A DNA stretch of 40,510 bases from Rozella allomycis CSF55. Lineage: Eukaryota > Rozellomycota. The stretch lies in contig KE561087.1 of NCBI GenBank assembly GCA_000442015.1, forward strand, positions 1-40,510, in the 5' to 3' direction. The notes under the pieces are model-generated. The model was given only the letters and a program-made list of their open reading frames with translations. It did not search any database and had not been told where the DNA came from. The stretch's first letter is position 1. Each line of letters opens with the position of its first letter. Below are positions 28,578 through 40,146 of this stretch, in pieces. A program made the translations under genes and the position numbers.

Positions 28578-30474
28578 TTATTCAAGTTTTGTTGAGCGAG
28601 AGAGATTTGTCTTGATACCAGTCTTTTCACCATCGTAAGCTTTATTTTGACCCTTGTATTGAGATCTAACAGTTTTCAATTTCTTTGAAGCTATTTCAAA
28701 TTTCATTCTTCTCATGACACGAGGATTTCTAGCTTCTTTCTTTCTGTGAGGAGTTAAACCTTTATTCTTCATCATTTTGTAATCGATTGGTCTCTTTGAA
28801 TTTTTATCTTGATCGTTTTCAGAGTCATTGTCATCATCAGCATTTAAGAATTCATTTAATTTGTTGTTCATTTTAGCGTCTCTCTTAGCAATCATATTTT
28901 TTCTGACTTGCTCATAAAATTCATCACCTCTCTTTTTGTTTTCAGTTTCTTCGTATTCTAAGACTTCATTTTGATTTGAGAATGAAACTCTTTGTTTTTT
29001 AATTGGCATTTCATCTAATTGATCATCATTTCTATTATTTTTTCTTTTTCCTAATTGATCTATTCTTGAAGTGTATTTATTTATAGATTTCTTCTTTCTG
29101 ATTGAATCTAAAATTTCTTGATCTTTTTCTTCTTCTTTTTCATCTAAAAATGAAGTATCACCAAAATCATCCAATTGGCTTAAATCATTTCTAAGTTTTT
29201 GTTTGGAATTCAACTTCTTCATTTCTTTCTTTGAGAGAATCAATCTATTAAAGTTTTCTTCTTCATACAAAAGTTTTTCTTTCAATCTCTTCATTTCTTC
29301 ATCTTCATCATCTTCAAAATTATCTTTAATCTCCTCTGGCCTTTCTGAAAATTCTTCACGCAAATCTTTCAACAAGCGACTCTTCATTGCCTTTTCTTTC
29401 ATCAATCTTTCCTTCTTCTCTTCTTTCGTCGTCTTATCATTGAAATGCATTGGCGCTATCTTTGGAGCTTTATAGACTTGATTCTCTTCTTTCTCACTCT
29501 CTTCTTCATTCACTTCCAAATTATCAACATTAGCTTTGAATTGAAGTGGATCATTCTTCTCCAAACTTGATTTAAGGATTTTATCAATTTGATATTTCAA
29601 TTTCATTTCCATTGGCTTCATCTTTTCTAAAATAATTCTCAACTCAACCAATCTATCAATCACTGGATGATCCTTGACTCTCTTTCCTCTAGCTTTCAAC
29701 AACAAATAAAATGAAATATTCGTGCAATAACTCAACAGCAATTCTATTATTATTTCCTTAAAAATTATTTACGATATTTAACTTCTAGAAAACTCAGCCC
29801 CTTGCTGGTTTGGATTTCTCCATTCTTCACCCTGGTCATCAATGGTTCCAATGTATTTCTAATCTCTCCAAGATACTTTTTAAAATCAACAAACAATGAT
29901 AATAACTCGGGCGCTTCTTTTTGTAACATGTCAATCTTTTCTTGTTTAGATATCTTATTAATATCTTGCTTTTGCTTCATTGCTGATCCAAATGTATCAT
30001 CTTCAACCTCTTCTTCTTCTTCATCTTCCTCTTCATTGAAATCTTCTTCTTCAAAGGATTCCAATCTTTGCTTTTGAATCTTCAACGCCTCCTTTTCCTC
30101 TTCTTCATCTACCATTATGTCATCCAAAATATTATACCTGCATCGGAATCAGCATCATAGTAATCATGTTTCTTCTCTCCCCACTCTTCTTCCTCTTCAC
30201 TCTCCTCACTATCAGAGTCATCTGATTCAACTCCTTCTAGCCCCATAACTTCCTCATCCTCTTCACCAGGAAATACCTCATCATCTTCACTCTCATCTTC
30301 TCCCAACATCACCTTTTCTCTTTGATCATAAACTATTTTTATTATAGAAAAAGAAAACTTACATTGATCAACTTCATCTTGCTCAATATCATCAAGGTTT
30401 ACTTTCACAGCACGATATTCGTCGTCACTGTCATGCTTTGGGGCACTTTTGTTTTTTTGATATTTTTTCACCAT
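28578..30474 (-). CDS. UTP3: U3 snoRNP/SSU processome protein Utp3/Sas10
   Basis: This encodes 602 residues in exons 30363-30474, 30138-30332, 29773-30108 and 28578-29743, with introns of 30, 29 and 29 nt. It acts in the small-subunit processome during 18S rRNA maturation. The N-terminus is basic, then very acidic (SDDSDSEESEEEEEW), with the family word WGEKKHDYYDAD. The Sas10/Utp3/C1D domain reads LLSLFVDFKKYLGEIRNTLEP and, across an intron, LLLSYCTNISFYLLLKARG, then HPVIDRLVELRIILEKMKP. A long charged middle leads to the Sas10 C-terminal domain: KRPIDYKMMKNKGLTPHRKK, ARNPRVMRRMKFEIASKKLK and SQYKGQNKAYDGEKTGIKTNLSRS. The second intron was identified because the frame is otherwise lost after DADSDAG. 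Confidence 0.95.
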
Positions 30475-30652
30475 GGTGGCTTGGCAAAGTTTACTTGGTA
30501 TAAATACTCGAACTCGAAAAAATAGACTTCTATTTACAAAAGCTCTTTAAATTGTTTATTATTTTATTATATTTTAACATTTTAACGGATGTTTATAAGT
30601 ACTCAAAATTGACTTTATAGATGCAATTTCATGATTCACGCCAATGCTTACT

Positions 30653-31131
30653 CTAGTATTCTATTCTTGTGTCCATAGGCATATCCAACGTGCACTTGGC
30701 TAGTCCATTCAGTGTATCCACCAAATCCATATCTTCTGCCGTAATTGGTATCCTAATAACCACGCAAACATCATCTTACTCTGAAATTTTTCTAACCACA
30801 CATTGTATCGGCTCCAATTTATCATGCTTTGGTCCTTTTAATCCAAAAAATATCAAATACCAAACGTCAAATCGCTGCTCCCAATTTTCAAGGGAACAAG
30901 CCAAATAAAACCAATGCGACGCGACTCTACTTTATCATTCGGATCGAATTCCAGCCGCGTCACACATACCCGGTACAGCTTGTTGTCTTGGCCGGCTATT
31001 TCTAGCACGTCGCCGACGCGGATAATGTACCCGCGGAAATTGAAGGCTAGTGAATTTGGTTTTGGTGGGGCAATGTATGGGTTTCCTTCAGGGCTGAATC
31101 GGAAGGATGGGAGTTGGGTGAGATCGGGCAT
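30653..31131 (-). CDS. Small spliced protein of unknown function
   Basis: This encodes 141 residues in exons 30861-31131, 30780-30834 and 30653-30752, with introns of 26 and 27 nt; the frame closes exactly. The order is a Pro-rich start (MPDLTQLPSFRFSPEGNP), then FNFRGYIIRVGDVLEIAG, LYRVCVTRLEFD, RRIGFIWLVPL, KLEPIQCVVRKI and a short acidic helix near the end. The VGDVLEIAG...YRVCVTRLEF pattern suggests a small beta-barrel, somewhat like a BAH or ribosomal-protein KOW-like fold, but I do not recognise a family. Three exons in frame with standard-size introns support a real gene. It lies 178 bp upstream of UTP3 on the same strand. Confidence 0.65.
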
Positions 31132-31392
31132 GATATCTTAAATTTCCAAATATAGATCGTAAGGGTTACAAAGCCCATTCGATTTATATTTATATACTGG
31201 ATTCTTTAATCTTTAAAACTGCAAGCAAATATGCAACGAGTGGCTGCAGAAAAGTTATGTCGAATTTTTGTCCCGATGGACCGGATGGATGAAAGGTTCG
31301 ACTTATTCGATCATGTATGATTAAAAAATACGTAACTAAGTAAGGATGTAGAGGTATTTTCTTCTTAGAAATTAACGTTCTCGTTTATTGAT

Positions 31393-32742
31393 TTATCGAT
31401 TGACTTGTTTTTGGTGACTTTCAACTTCTTTATTATGAGTGTCAAGAGCGTCCGCAAAACTGGTTTTGAAATATAATTCGCTTATCTTTTTTTCATGATG
31501 TCTTTGACAATCCAAAAAAGCCTCATTCTGCTCCAATGCTTTTTTCGCTGTTGAGAGAAACTCTTCTATTAATGCGATAACGGCACTGGTGCTGACGTTA
31601 CCCAAAGTTAATGATTTAGTTGCTTCTATTAATTTTTCGATTTTATTGAAATTTTCATCAATTTTTGACCTTATGCTTAAGAGGTTATTTTTTAGAATAC
31701 TCATAGGCATCGTGTAAAGAAACTTTGGTATCAACGGTTGGTTGACCAGTAATTCATCTTCTATTCTTTTACTTTGATATTCATCTGTGGAATATACCCT
31801 CGATATTGCAAAATCTTCATTTAAATAAACAAGGGTCCAATCCACATCGTTAAAATAGGGCGTAGTCAAAAGATAGAAAATGATCGATTCAGCGTCGTTT
31901 TCTATATGTTCAGTTCCGACAGTCAATAGTAAAGGTTTCAAAGCATTCAAAAACATCATATCAAATTTAATGTGAGGATGAGATAGTACTTTCAGTCCAT
32001 CACAAAGTTCGACGCAAGGATCCATATACTTTTTTAAACTTTGTTCAGAATAAAAATATGGTGCTGTTGCTGAAGAATGAATTTTGTACATAATTCTTGC
32101 TATCGTCATGTAATCAAGTAATGGACCTTTCGCGAGGCCTTTTTCCATTGGTGGAATAAAATATGCTTTATCATTAACATGTTCGGAAATCCCAAAGTCA
32201 ATAATTTTCACAATGTTTTTGCCGGTTATCATAATGTTTGCTTCGCTGAGGTCTTTATGACATAGCCCAACTTTTCTCATTTCCTCCAATGCGATAATCA
32301 ACTTTGCAAATACTATTTTTTGCCATTGAGGAGAAAGCTTGTTTTCTCTATGCTGCCACTGGACTCTATGAAGCGTGATACCATTGATATACTCCATGAC
32401 ATAGTATTTTTCAACATAGGCGTTATTAAGCGGACTCATGCATATCAAGTTTGGAAAGAAATTTGAAAAACGAAGCAAGTCTAATGCCCTAATTTCACGT
32501 AAGAAAGCACTGTCCGCTGCCTGTTGTCTTGTCTCCGTATCTTGAATCTTCATAACCTTAAAGGCAACCTGCAATTGATCAGACTTTCTAACAGCACGAT
32601 AGACAGTACCATAACTTCCTTCGCCCAGTGTTTCTATAAAGGTGAAATCATACCCGTGGCAAATAGGTACTTTTGAAAAATCGTAGTCGATGGCTTTAAC
32701 AAAGCATACGGCAAAGACAAATATGTATGCTAATATCAACAT
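31393..32742 (-). CDS. Signal-peptide protein kinase (candidate secreted effector kinase)
   Basis: This encodes 449 residues with no intron. The first 17 residues (MLILAYIFVFAVCFVKA) form a signal peptide, and the kinase domain begins almost at once. The Gly loop GEGSYGTVYRA is at 40-50, the ATP Lys is in AFKVMK (K62), the helix-C Glu is near 83, the catalytic loop HKDLSEANIM has D164 and N169, and DFG is at 182-184. The usual HRD Arg is Lys, and no APE motif follows; the activation segment is short. All residues needed for phosphotransfer are present. After ~300 the sequence is helical with a coiled-coil-like end (KIDENFNKIEKLIEATKSL). There is no second transmembrane segment, so it should be released or lumenal. 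The target is unknown. Confidence 0.8.
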   Translation of the reverse strand: MLILAYIFVFAVCFVKAIDYDFSKVPICHGYDFTFIETLGEGSYGTVYRAVRKSDQLQVAFKVMKIQDTETRQQAADSAFLREIRALDLLRFSNFFPNLICMSPLNNAYVEKYYVMEYINGITLHRVQWQHRENKLSPQWQKIVFAKLIIALEEMRKVGLCHKDLSEANIMITGKNIVKIIDFGISEHVNDKAYFIPPMEKGLAKGPLLDYMTIARIMYKIHSSATAPYFYSEQSLKKYMDPCVELCDGLKVLSHPHIKFDMMFLNALKPLLLTVGTEHIENDAESIIFYLLTTPYFNDVDWTLVYLNEDFAISRVYSTDEYQSKRIEDELLVNQPLIPKFLYTMPMSILKNNLLSIRSKIDENFNKIEKLIEATKSLTLGNVSTSAVIALIEEFLSTAKKALEQNEAFLDCQRHHEKKISELYFKTSFADALDTHNKEVESHQKQVNR

Positions 32743-32940
32743 ACTGGTACCCTTGTCACGTGCCTTTCAAGCCCCTGAAAAAAATGAAGGTGACCCATGT
32801 GTCGTAATGAGGCTTAACATTAAGACCATGTAAGTCGAATTAATAAAAATCTTAGATTTATCTCGGTTAATTTTATTCATTTACAAAACTATAGTGCTGA
32901 AGAGATCTGACAACTTCCAATTTAAGCAGTGCATCTACAA

Positions 32941-33219
32941 TTATAGATCTGTATTAATAAGTGTCATTGAGATTATAAGTAACATTAACTGCACTGCAAT
33001 AGTCATTTCCAATTGAATGAACAAGTGAGGCGTTAAGTTAAAATGTTTGGCAATACGTAAATCCATGTGATGCAGCAGTGCCTTAAGCCCTAAGGCCTTA
33101 GTACCTATAAAGCCAGGTTGAACTATATATGAGCTTAGATTCGATTTAAAGAGAGAGCCCCTCAACGCTCCCTTGCACTTAGACTCAATTACCAAAATCA
33201 ATCTCACCAAAAACTTCAT
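32941..33219 (-). CDS. Possible small membrane protein, 92 residues
   Basis: This ATG-initiated open frame lies between SF3B3 and the secreted kinase on the same strand. It has a basic, hydrophobic start (MKFLVRLILVIE), a middle without clear pattern (GTKALGLKALLHHMDLRIAK), and a hydrophobic C-terminal segment (AVQLMLLIISMTLI) that could be a tail anchor. No family was recognised. Composition and placement allow a real gene, but chance cannot be excluded. Confidence 0.35.
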   Translation of the reverse strand: MKFLVRLILVIESKCKGALRGSLFKSNLSSYIVQPGFIGTKALGLKALLHHMDLRIAKHFNLTPHLFIQLEMTIAVQLMLLIISMTLINTDL

Positions 33220-33260
33220 AAAATAGAAAATTATAGAAATAAAGAAACAGTTTTAATTTA

Positions 33261-36200
33261 TTAAAAAGCCACAGTGGTTCTCATATCCTGAATCTTTTTA
33301 GCAACATCCCCCGAATTTCGTTCCATAGCCTGAGCGATATCAATTTTCTTATCCGTTGGCAAAGACAAATACTGTTCGACCAATTCGCCATCAATCACAT
33401 TTTTCACAGGAAGATAGTACGATCTGTACGACAGATAGTCTCTTCCCACAAGCGACGGGTACTCGTTTCTTAAATGCATTTCCAAATACTGAAAAAACTC
33501 TACATCTTCCTTTGTAACAAACGGAATGAAAACACCAATGGCGCCTTGTAAAGTTGTGTAGACCAACACTTCACGGCCGCCGAATACTAGACTTGTTTTG
33601 TTAATGGAGGTGATTGCGTCGCCAACATGGAAATGAACAACTTGTTCCAACTAAATGAATAATGATTGTGATTGTTACTTTGTGCGGAGCGCCTTGAAGG
33701 AATGCTTTGTCTGACATTAGTTTATTGCCAGAAGGATCTTCGTCTAAATCTTTAGCGACATGTTTGGGCAATCTCAAGACAAAGAAATTGCCAAATTTAT
33801 CAGCAGCAGCCATAGTGTCATAGTCCAATGGAATGAAACAAGTAAGCCAGCGTGGTAGAGTGTCATCAGCGTAAATGTAAAATTGATTCAAATCTGGTCT
33901 GTAAAGCCCATAATGAAGAGATTCTTGAATATCACCAACCACAATTCTATTTCCTTGAGTGTGAATTGAAACAATGCAATTTGGTAATTTCTTTGTTTCA
34001 CATTTTCTTAAAAGTTTCTTTTTGCCTAAATCATATAATCTTAGACAATTTCCCATTCCTATTAATAATCTACCTTGAAACCCACAGATGGCCAATGGAA
34101 GATCTTCTAGTGGCGTTTTATGAACTAAGTCTAAAGATGTTCCATCAGAAGAGTATTTAAATACATAAATGTAACCACTGGAACAAGTTCTAGGTGATGT
34201 TATTGTATCTTTTGATGTTCCAACAACAAGAAACGCTTCACCAGGCCTTGTATGGAAACTACAATTGGCAACACTAAAATAAGTCATTCAATTAAAGTTT
34301 ACCTAAAAGCAGCTTCGTTGTTTTCAAATTCATATAAAAATGTTGTTTCACCTTTAAATGGATGAATGACTCTTAAACAAGAAGCCCAATGACAACCTTC
34401 ATGGACATTAACAGTTGCTTCTCTCATCCATTCAGGCAATTTATTAATTAAATCTTCATTTTCATCTTCCATATCATCAGGATCAGTCAACTTTTCTTTA
34501 ATCAATTCTCTCTTCTTTGTTTCTGTTAGAGTATTATGGTCAGATTCAATAACAACAAAAGTTTTAAATTCTGGCTGGAATAATAATTTTCTGGGTGTAT
34601 ATTTTAATGGTAAAGATTGTTGATTAAAGTTGTTTCCCAAATTATCAATTACGAAAATTCTCAAACTGTTTCCAGCCACAGCGATGATTCCATTGGAGCA
34701 TTGTGGAGATGAAATACTTGAGCCATATTCTAATGTCTCATAGAACAATGGACATATAGTTGATTTATTTTGATATGTGTATTGTAGCCATGGTCTTGTT
34801 GAAAGTGCCAACACTGCATTTCCAGTTTCTAATGCAACTTTTCCTAATCTAACAGCACGTGGGCCCAAGAACCTGGTTCTAGCATCAGATAAAGTTCCAG
34901 TTATTTGGTCAACAGTCAATCTAACAAAAACACCATTTTCCAATCCAATATTCAAATAAAGAGATCCATCTTTTTCATGGGAAACATCAAACATTTCAAT
35001 CAACAACACAGAACAAGGTTTAGAAGAAAGTGCTTGCATAGATAAAGGTTGAAGACAATCATCAGGATTCAATGAAAATATTCTAACAGTTGAATCTTCA
35101 CTTCCAACAGCAACAAATCTGCATCTTTGACGTCCTTCAGGAACTGGACCCAAAGACAAACTTATTATTTGACTGTTCAATTGTTTCTTCTCTTCAAACT
35201 CTTGCAAATTTCCATTCAAGTCCATTTCAAAATAAACTAACTCTCCTCCACTCAAAGCAAGTACTATTTGGCTTGTATTGCATGTCGCCTGTTGCACAGT
35301 CTGCTTTCCCGGTGGCTTCCAATCTTGAATACTTCCATCCTTTTTTATCAATCGAAGTCCACTTGAATGTGCCTTAAACAATGAAATTAAATAAATTTAC
35401 TTGAACTAATGAATCATCATTCAATCTTCCAACACAAATTGTTTTAACATTGTTTAAAAATCCAGAATCTTGTACTTCTTCAACTGATTCTCCAATGGAT
35501 AAAATAACTGTAGCATTTACAAAAGATACAATAATATATGAATCAAATTCATCATTCTCTGATTTTTTAACAGTCCAAACAGCAATTGGATTGCCAGGTA
35601 GTTCAGAAACAGCCATTTCTGAAATTTCCAATCCATGTCTCAAAATTCTTAAACTACTTTCACTTCCTTTTCCGCACGCTGCATAAAATTGTGGTGTTTC
35701 TTCATTTGTTAAATTCATCACCTTGCAATCAATTATTGGATTTAAAGATTCCAATGAAGAAACAACAGAAAGATTCTTCAACTCTCTTGGCTCAATCCAT
35801 GCTTCCTTCAAGTTTTGACTAGATGAAAATGAATATTCTTCCTCTTCGCCAAGTCCATGGATTTGGTACAATAAACTATTTAATCTATTAATCATTATTT
35901 ACTGATGGCCATTTTCTGTAGCTAAAAATAAAAATCCTGTCTTTAAAACATTCAATGAAACTGATCTAGGAACAGAATCAAAATATTTCACAACAAGATT
36001 TTTAACATTGCCCTTGTCACTCTCAATCGTTACGTTAAAAAGATCTCCATCTTCATTTTGCACAAGAAAGAAAAAGAAATTCTAATTTCATTCAACTTTA
36101 AAATTTACTTTCTTTTTAAATAATGAATAGGAAACAATTAACGCATCTCTCTCTTTACTTTCAAGTGGATTTCTTCTTCTTGGTATTGGAATTCTATGGG

Positions 36201-37018
36201 CCTTTTGTCCCTGATGTCTCCATTCAATAAATCCTTCAGAGCAAACCAACACACCTCCAGGTCCATCAGATCCACCAGGCACTTTATCAATAAATTCTTT
36301 CACATTTACCTGGTATCAACATATTGGCTCTATTATCCACAACTTCACTCCAACGTCTCACCACATGATTCAATCCCAGATCCAGTTCATAATAAGTAAC
36401 CATCTTCTCACAACTATCAATCCCATTAGTTTCCAAATCAGCCTCCGTATAATCAACCTCCAAACACGCAAAAATAGGATTCTCATATCCCACATCAACC
36501 CCAACACACGCAAACGTCAGCATATGATTCTTATGCGCTTCAAGAGGCGACGATATCGTCATTCGAGCCTCAGCATCTCTATTCAGCACATACACAAACT
36601 TTTGCTTCTCCACAGCGCATATCATTGTCGCACGACCCATCGGATCACTCGCAACATACTGTCCAGGCACTATCCTCCTGCACCCAGTCTTGCCAAATGT
36701 CTCCTGGTGCAGCTTCTCAAAACTATTCGACTCCTCCTTGTACTCCAAAACAACGATGCGGCCACTGTCACTGCCAATAATAATATAATCCTTGGTCGCA
36801 CCAATAAGTCGGAACGGCGTAACACTGCGGATAACGCCAAATACATCCTGGCTCAGCAAACAGTTCATTTTGCCAGTCTCGGCATCGACACGGTACAGCT
36901 CCAAAAGAGACGCCCCTTTGCTCACAAGTATCTCCTGCTGCTTGCCGCCAGAAAAATTTCCTGCGACCGATATATTGATGGAACTCGGCTTTTGTAAAGA
37001 TAGGTTGTACAAATGCAT
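33261..37018 (-). CDS. RSE1: Splicing factor 3B subunit 3 (SF3b130/Rse1)
   Basis: This encodes 1196 residues in exons 36310-37018, 36109-36281, 35903-36081, 35401-35875, 34303-35372, 33679-34273 and 33261-33650, with introns of 28, 27, 27, 28, 29 and 28 nt. It is a three-propeller scaffold of the U2 snRNP SF3b complex, which holds the branch-point region. Blocks: [125 protein letters not shown]-like [73 protein letters not shown], and the final RTTVAF. Length equals the family's (~1200). Its presence is apt in a genome that must splice very short introns. Confidence 0.97.
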
Positions 37019-37165
37019 ACCGATTTTCTACAAATTTTGCAAGGGTTATGCTAAAACCTTTACTGGAAATAGTTGTGATTACAGACAGTCTTTATGTATT
37101 AAAAATAATTCATGTTGGGTTTCAATTTATTTAAACCATTCGTTGACCCCTGTTTTAACAAATCA
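37019..37165. promoter_or_regulatory. Divergent promoter region between SF3B3 and ATP14-like gene
   Basis: Only 147 bp separate the two ATGs, so both promoters must lie here or extend into the genes. It is A+T-rich with no recognised TATA or named element. Confidence 0.4.
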
Positions 37166-37443
37166 ATGCGATTGCAATTATTAAGAGTAAAAGATTCTTC
37201 ACTGTATTAAAGCCATTGAGAAATTGTTCCTTAAAGTCAATTAATTACTATGCGACCGTCAAAGGGGATAAAATCGACATGGTTCAACAACTCTACCTCG
37301 AGGAATTGCCCAAGGCTGTGGATGAAGTAAAGCAAAAGTCTCAAGGAAAGCCTGTACAAAAAAGTGTGCCGGAAGAAAAACCAGATGCCGCCCCAAAAGC
37401 TAAACGCCCGGATTCAAATTCAAATTCAAAAAAGAAAAAATAA
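37166..37443 (+). CDS. ATP14: Mitochondrial ATP synthase subunit h (ATP14/coupling factor 6) candidate
   Basis: This encodes 83 residues in exons 37166-37186 (seven codons) and 37213-37443, with a 26-nt intron. The N-terminus (MRLQLLRPLRNCSLKSINYYAT) is a typical mitochondrial presequence. After it comes KIDMVQQLYLEELPKAVDEV, which resembles the start of mature yeast subunit h (peripheral stalk of F1Fo ATP synthase). The remainder is Lys/Pro-rich and ends in a run of lysines (SNSNSKKKK), unlike the acidic tail of the yeast protein. The first exon was found only by joining the 26-nt intron. The identification is based on one short block plus the presequence and size. Confidence 0.5.
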
Positions 37444-37477
37444 ATCAAGAATTCACCAATTAGGTTTAGAGCATTAT

Positions 37478-38793
37478 TTATTCTACAGTTTGAGTTTTTG
37501 GCTTCTTTTCCTCCACACGATTAATGCTCTTGCGGCGGTTGTTATTGTAGTTGTAGCGGCGATAGGTATTGTTTTGTTGCGTAGGTCTAGGTCTACGTTC
37601 TTCTGAAACAAAATCGCGGCCATGCAGAGTAAACTTGTGTCCAACTGCCTTCTTCGCATCTTCAACAGTGTCATAATGTATGACTGCATAATTTTTTGTC
37701 AACTCAACTCTTTTAACAGGAGAAATTTCATTAAATATATCTTTCAATTCCTCATAAGTTGTCTCTTTTGGAACATTTCCAATATATATCATGAAACGAT
37801 GTTCTATGATCCTCTATAAGAATAATCCTTACGTGGCTCTTTATATTCTCTGTTCTCCTTGTTGTGAAAGTCACGTCGGAATTTTCTTGGTGGAGTATTT
37901 TCCTTCACTTCTTCTTCTGCGTGAGTTGAGTAGCCCTTAGCTGATGAACTATGTCCTCCCCATTTATTGGTTTCATGAGCTGCAAGCTTTGCCCAAGAAC
38001 TTGGCTTCTTTTGATCCTTCATATGCACAACTGGCTCACTTTCTTTATCTTCAACAGTCAAATTTTGAACACTTTCAACCAAAACATTTTCGTCTTCCTC
38101 AATAATTGGTTCGGGAAGAGATGGATCTTCAGGCGATTCTTCTGTTACAGACTCGGGTCTTGTTTCCGAAGGTTCTGGAACCATGCTATCTATTTCAGTG
38201 TACTTATCGTCCTCATCAGCAGCGGGCATTGATGGGATGCACAAATCAAGATCCTCATTCTGAACTGGCTTTTCTTCCTCTACTGCATGTTGGACAGCTT
38301 GTTCAACAGTCAAGGATTTCGAAGCTGAAGTTTGGATTCCGGCATTTTGAAGATAAACAAGAATGTCATTAAGAACATAATAACCATTTGGTTGCTCAGC
38401 AAGAAAAAAGGTTTGTGTGAAATTATTTAATTTGCCACGGCAGTCCATACGACCGACAACGACAAGGATAATTCCATTAGCTGCAGATGGCTGCCACGTG
38501 ATGCTAGACACGGCAACAACGCAACCCTGCAAACCTGCACTTTCATAATAGGAGCATATTTCCTATTTAAAACCATTAAATACTTTTACACTTTGATTTC
38601 TAAGCACTTTCCGATCAAGATCACCATCCAAGCCAACTGTCATACTAGAGTTTTTATCATAGAAATGATGAAGACGCTCTGGTTCGTTGCTCATCATGGT
38701 ATAAAAATTTTTGACGAATTTATAACACACGTATTGGATGTCTAACTTTGGTTGAGGTACAGAGGACGCTGGCGCCGTAGAAGTTTCCGTCAT
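37478..38793 (-). CDS. G3BP-like NTF2/RRM RNA-binding protein
   Basis: This encodes 421 residues in exons 38584-38793, 37833-38562 and 37478-37803, with introns of 21 and 29 nt. Members bind RNA and, in animals and yeasts (Bre5, Nxt3), help stress granules and a deubiquitinase. An NTF2-like domain (about residues 18-135) begins YVCYKFVKNFYTMMSNEPERLHHFYDKNSS (given here in family order, two stretches) and continues ICSYYESAGLQG, VVVGRMDCRG, FTQTFFLAEQPNGYYVLND. A long acidic, Pro/Ser-rich middle holds WAKLAAHETNKWGG. The C-terminal RRM has RNP2 MIYIGNV and RNP1-like KNYAVIHY, followed by an Arg/Asn-rich tail (RRYNYNNNRRKS). In the related proteins the same order is seen. The start ATG at 38793 is preferred over a TTG further upstream. 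Confidence 0.88.
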
Positions 38794-38885
38794 TGAAGAC
38801 AAAGAAGTCCAAGCCACGAAAAGACTGCAGGGGTCTTTCGTTGCGCTAATTTGCAAATTTTAATATAAAAAGATAATTTATTGGT

Positions 38886-39851
38886 TTATCGGTTATTGCT
38901 GGTTAAAATAATACCAACCGCCAGTATAGCACAAACCACCACTACAATTAGAAGAAGGAAACACTTCTTTTTCCTCGCACTTCTTTGATGCCTGCTTGCA
39001 GAAGTTAATTCTACCGCCGCATTTTGAGTTCTTGTTGCTGTTGTTTCAATATTAGATTCGATATTATCGATAAGCGATTGCTGCTCATTAACTAAGGTAC
39101 CAAGATCCCGAAAAATCTCATTGACTTGGAGAATGGCTGTTTCAATTTCTTGAATACCTTCTTCTCTTTCCTTAATTAAGTCTTCATTGTAGTCGATTTC
39201 ATTTTTCATAAAGGTCAATTCTTGCCTAGTCAATTTTGAAATATCGTGTTACCTTCTCTCATAATCATTAATTAAAGATTCTTTTTCTTGGATATCTTCA
39301 GAGTCATGCCTGGCTTGAGATTCCAATGCTTCAGTGGCGGCTTTGGCCCTCACAATATACTCCCTTGACTTTTCTGCAGCTTCCCTTTCAACCTGTTGAA
39401 ATCTTTTCAACACGGCTTGAAGATCCTTTGACAATTTATTCTGTTGTATTCTTCCATTCCTCTAGTTTCATGCCTATGTCACTTTCATTACCTCTTTTTC
39501 AGGCTGATCGAAATGCGCCGCATTAAGCTTTTTCATATCTTCGCCGGCTTTTCTTGCAATATGACTTGTAGTTTCAGTTAGATGATGACTATGTGATTAA
39601 AACATATGTTTTTGTACAGTTTCTGTCTGATTTGTTGATTATCTCTGGGTGTTCCAAACAATGTCGCAATCTTTTGTATTGCGGCTATATTATTTGACAT
39701 TTGAAAAATAGCTGAACTAATAGAATCACTCAATATCTTGAAACTAGAATCTTGATCTTGTATTTAACTTCCTTTGGTTATTACCTTGTATTTCTATGGA
39801 AAACTCATTATTTTTGTTCTCTTTTTTCTTGGTATAATTAGAAAACGACAT
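38886..39851 (-). CDS. Qa-SNARE, endosomal/vacuolar syntaxin (Pep12/syntaxin 7 type)
   Basis: This encodes 283 residues in exons 39785-39851, 39618-39756, 39492-39588, 39253-39461 and 38886-39225, with introns of 28, 29, 30 and 27 nt. It is a membrane-fusion SNARE of the endosome or vacuole. The Habc part has SDSISSAIFQMSNNIAAIQK and LFGTPRDNQQIRQKL, matching the LGT.(D) word of syntaxin 7/12 proteins, then LQAVLKRFQQVEREAAEKSREYIVRA as two stretches. The SNARE motif is REEGIQEIETAILQVNEIF, DLGTLVNEQQSLIDNIESNI with the central Gln in place. A Lys/Arg stop (SARKKK) leads to the C-terminal anchor CFLLLIVVVVCAILAVGIIL. Four introns all restore frame. Confidence 0.93.
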
Positions 39852-40146
39852 TTATAAGTCCTCTAAATTGTGGCTCAGTATTGAAGCAAAAATGAATGAT
39901 ATAATTAGATCAGAGTTCAATAAAGATCTCCGAAGAATTTGTATCAAGTAATGCTTTATTTTAATTTCTATTGACTTAATTTCCACCACGGCAGATTATT
40001 AAGATGTATTTCTAATCCCTATTACAGGTTCAGGGTTAGGTTTGGAAATGAGCGCGCCAACAGATTTTAAGAGATATTCAAAATTTCAATTTGTCGAAGA
40101 AAGAGACCATAAATAGAAAAGAGAAAATGAAGGCGCAGGACGCTTA
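39852..40146. other. Intergenic region upstream of the syntaxin gene
   Basis: This is 295 bp and should contain the syntaxin promoter. A plus-strand ATG at 39891 opens about 19 codons (MNDIIRSEF...) before a stop, and later plus-strand bits (MSAPTDFKRYSKFQF) look protein-like, but no consistent spliced gene could be built. There are no other features. Confidence 0.4.

Noticed and set aside
30109-30137. Frameshift in UTP3 after DADSDAG
   Set aside because: A 29-nt GT-AG intron explains the break and restores the acidic EEEEKEAL segment.
35876-35902. Apparent 18-nt intron in SF3B3
   Set aside because: The next AG gives a 27-nt intron and a better match to the family (GHHLLYQI).
36365-36997. 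210-codon plus-strand frame inside SF3B3
   Set aside because: It is a shadow frame; the minus strand carries the conserved protein.
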